From: an uncultured Arenimonas sp.
GTDB taxonomy: Bacteria; Pseudomonadota; Gammaproteobacteria; Xanthomonadales; Xanthomonadaceae
Length of the DNA: 6,807 bases
Assembly (NCBI GenBank): GCA_946885815.1
Contig: CAMPHE010000094.1
Coordinates: forward strand, 1-6,807
Direction: 5' to 3'
The position numbers and the translations under genes are program-made. Numbering within the stretch: position 1 is the stretch's first letter; each line of letters starts with the position of its first letter. This document shows, in pieces, positions 5,778 through 6,807 of this stretch. The notes beneath the pieces were generated by a model that did not search any database, was not told the origin of the DNA, and saw only the letters and a program-made list of their open reading frames with translations.

Positions 5778-6807
5778 GCGCCGTCGAACTCGCCGCCGGC
5801 GCGGTGCTGACGCTGCTGCTGCACGCGACGCTGCTGCTCGGCGCGGTGTGGTTCGCCGAACGCTGCGGGGCACTGAAGCACCCGGGCTGGGCCGAACTGG
5901 CGTGGCGCCTCGCGCTGTTCGGCGCGCTGGCGACGACGTCGCTGCAGGTCGCGCGCACGTGGCCGTCGGTGCAGACGCCGCGCGCCGAGGCCGCGAACAC
6001 GGCGACCGTCGTCGCGCCGCAGGCGGTCGCCGTGCCGGATTCCGGGGGCACGCTCGCCGACATCCGGGCCGGTGGCCCGATGCGCACGGACGCCGCCGTC
6101 GCCGTCGCCGGCGTCGCCGGATCGCCTGCGCCGTCCACGCGCGCCGTCCCGCCGTCGAATCCCGGTCTGGCCCTGGCACTGCCCGACGCCCTCGCCTTCG
6201 CGCTGGTCGCCGTCTGGCTGCTGGCGCTGGGCGCCGGCGCGCTGCGCGTGCTGGGCCAGACCGCGTCGGTCTCGCGCCTCGACCGCGAAGTGCGTCGTCG
6301 TGGCGCGCGCGCCGACACCGCGCTGCAGGCCGACCTGCGGCACGTCGCGGACGTGCTCGCGCTGCCCGCGCCACCGGTGCACGCGCTCGACGGCCTCGCC
6401 AGCCCGCTGCTGCTGCCCGATGGCCGGCTGGTGTTGCCGGCCTGGGTGGCCGCGCTGCCGACCGCGCAGCGTCGCGCGCTGCTCGCGCACGAACTGGCGC
6501 ACCTGCAGCGACGCGATCCGCGCTGGCGCGTGCTGCAGCGGCTGGCGGCGCTGCCGCTCGCGTTCCACCCGCTGGCGACGCATGCCCTCGCGCGTCTGGA
6601 GGCGCTCGCCGAAGACGCCTGCGATGCCCGCGCCGCGCGCGTCGCCGGCAGCGGCCGGCCGCTCGCCGAATGCCTCGCCGCGTGTCTGGCGCATGCCGGC
6701 CCGCGCACCACCCCCGTCCTCGCCGTGGCGATGGCCGACCGTCCCGGTCCGGTCGTGCGCCGAGTGCGCAACCTGCTGGAGTCCACCCCGATGAGCGATC
6801 GTCCCGT
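5774..6807 (+). CDS. M56-family (BlaR1/MecR1-type) membrane metallopeptidase, 3' end outside window
   Basis: An integral inner-membrane zinc protease of the kind that senses an envelope signal and relieves repression by its BlaI partner. The frame is open from the GTG at 5774 to the window end (344 complete codons, no stop). The GTG overlaps the repressor stop as GTGA, and GGGGAAG lies 5 nt upstream. Hydrophobic helices are at about 6-28, 42-59 and 132-160. Between the last two is a 70-residue Ala/Val/Pro-rich segment of unknown role. The catalytic site HELAH (His239, Glu240, His243) follows VLPAWVAALPTAQRRALLA. The likely third zinc ligand is Glu280 in EDACDARAA, matching the E(x)ACD motif of the family. 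A fourth helix is expected near 260-275. The C-terminal part is missing, so it is unknown whether a penicillin-binding sensor domain or another extension is present. Confidence 0.94.
   Translation, partial: MSAVELAAGAVLTLLLHATLLLGAVWFAERCGALKHPGWAELAWRLALFGALATTSLQVARTWPSVQTPRAEAANTATVVAPQAVAVPDSGGTLADIRAGGPMRTDAAVAVAGVAGSPAPSTRAVPPSNPGLALALPDALAFALVAVWLLALGAGALRVLGQTASVSRLDREVRRRGARADTALQADLRHVADVLALPAPPVHALDGLASPLLLPDGRLVLPAWVAALPTAQRRALLAHELAHLQRRDPRWRVLQRLAALPLAFHPLATHALARLEALAEDACDARAARVAGSGRPLAECLAACLAHAGPRTTPVLAVAMADRPGPVVRRVRNLLESTPMSDRP

Noticed and set aside
5184..6786. Several long minus-strand open frames opposite the repressor and peptidase
   Set aside because: They are antisense to BlaI and M56 genes with intact motifs; translations are Arg/Ala/Ser-rich low complexity.
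6072..6794. 240-codon plus-strand open frame in the peptidase region
   Set aside because: The HELAH and EDACD motifs are in a different frame starting at GTG 5774; this one is Arg/Ser/Cys-rich and is a shadow.

Overview
The window is GC-rich (about 70% by eye) chromosomal DNA that looks like a gammaproteobacterium of the Xanthomonadaceae/Lysobacteraceae type (Lysobacter or Luteimonas-like). That placement is an inference from base composition, the strong third-position GC bias and the kind of genes present; no rRNA or other marker gene confirms it. No mobile element, CRISPR array, tRNA or rRNA was seen. The window holds eight genes, and the first and last are cut by its edges.

Left part, plus strand (1-3037): the 3' portion of a TetA-like major facilitator efflux pump; folE (GTP cyclohydrolase I), preceded by a short spacer with a GC-rich hairpin; then two uncharacterised genes of identical length (199 aa each). 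The first of these starts 7 nt after folE and the second overlaps it by ATGA, so folE and the pair are probably translated from one message. The second protein carries a ParB/sulfiredoxin-like EGHTR motif and is the least understood item here.

Middle, minus strand (4213-3031): an ECF-type RNA polymerase sigma factor followed 19 nt later by a four-helix membrane protein. The membrane protein sits where an anti-sigma factor would be expected but lacks the usual zinc anti-sigma motif. Its end overlaps the end of the ParB-like gene by 7 bp, tail to tail.

Right part, plus strand (4393-6807): divergent from the sigma gene is a secreted protein with a clean signal peptide and two Cys-paired beta-rich halves. 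Its leader contains a perfect 11-bp inverted repeat and the gene ends at a good intrinsic terminator. After it comes a BlaI/MecI-type repressor, whose promoter overlaps a 26-bp imperfect palindrome that is very likely its own operator. Overlapping the repressor by GTGA is an M56 (BlaR1/MecR1-type) membrane metallopeptidase with an intact HELAH site, which runs off the right edge. The last two form a sensor-protease/repressor switch; its target beyond autoregulation is not visible.
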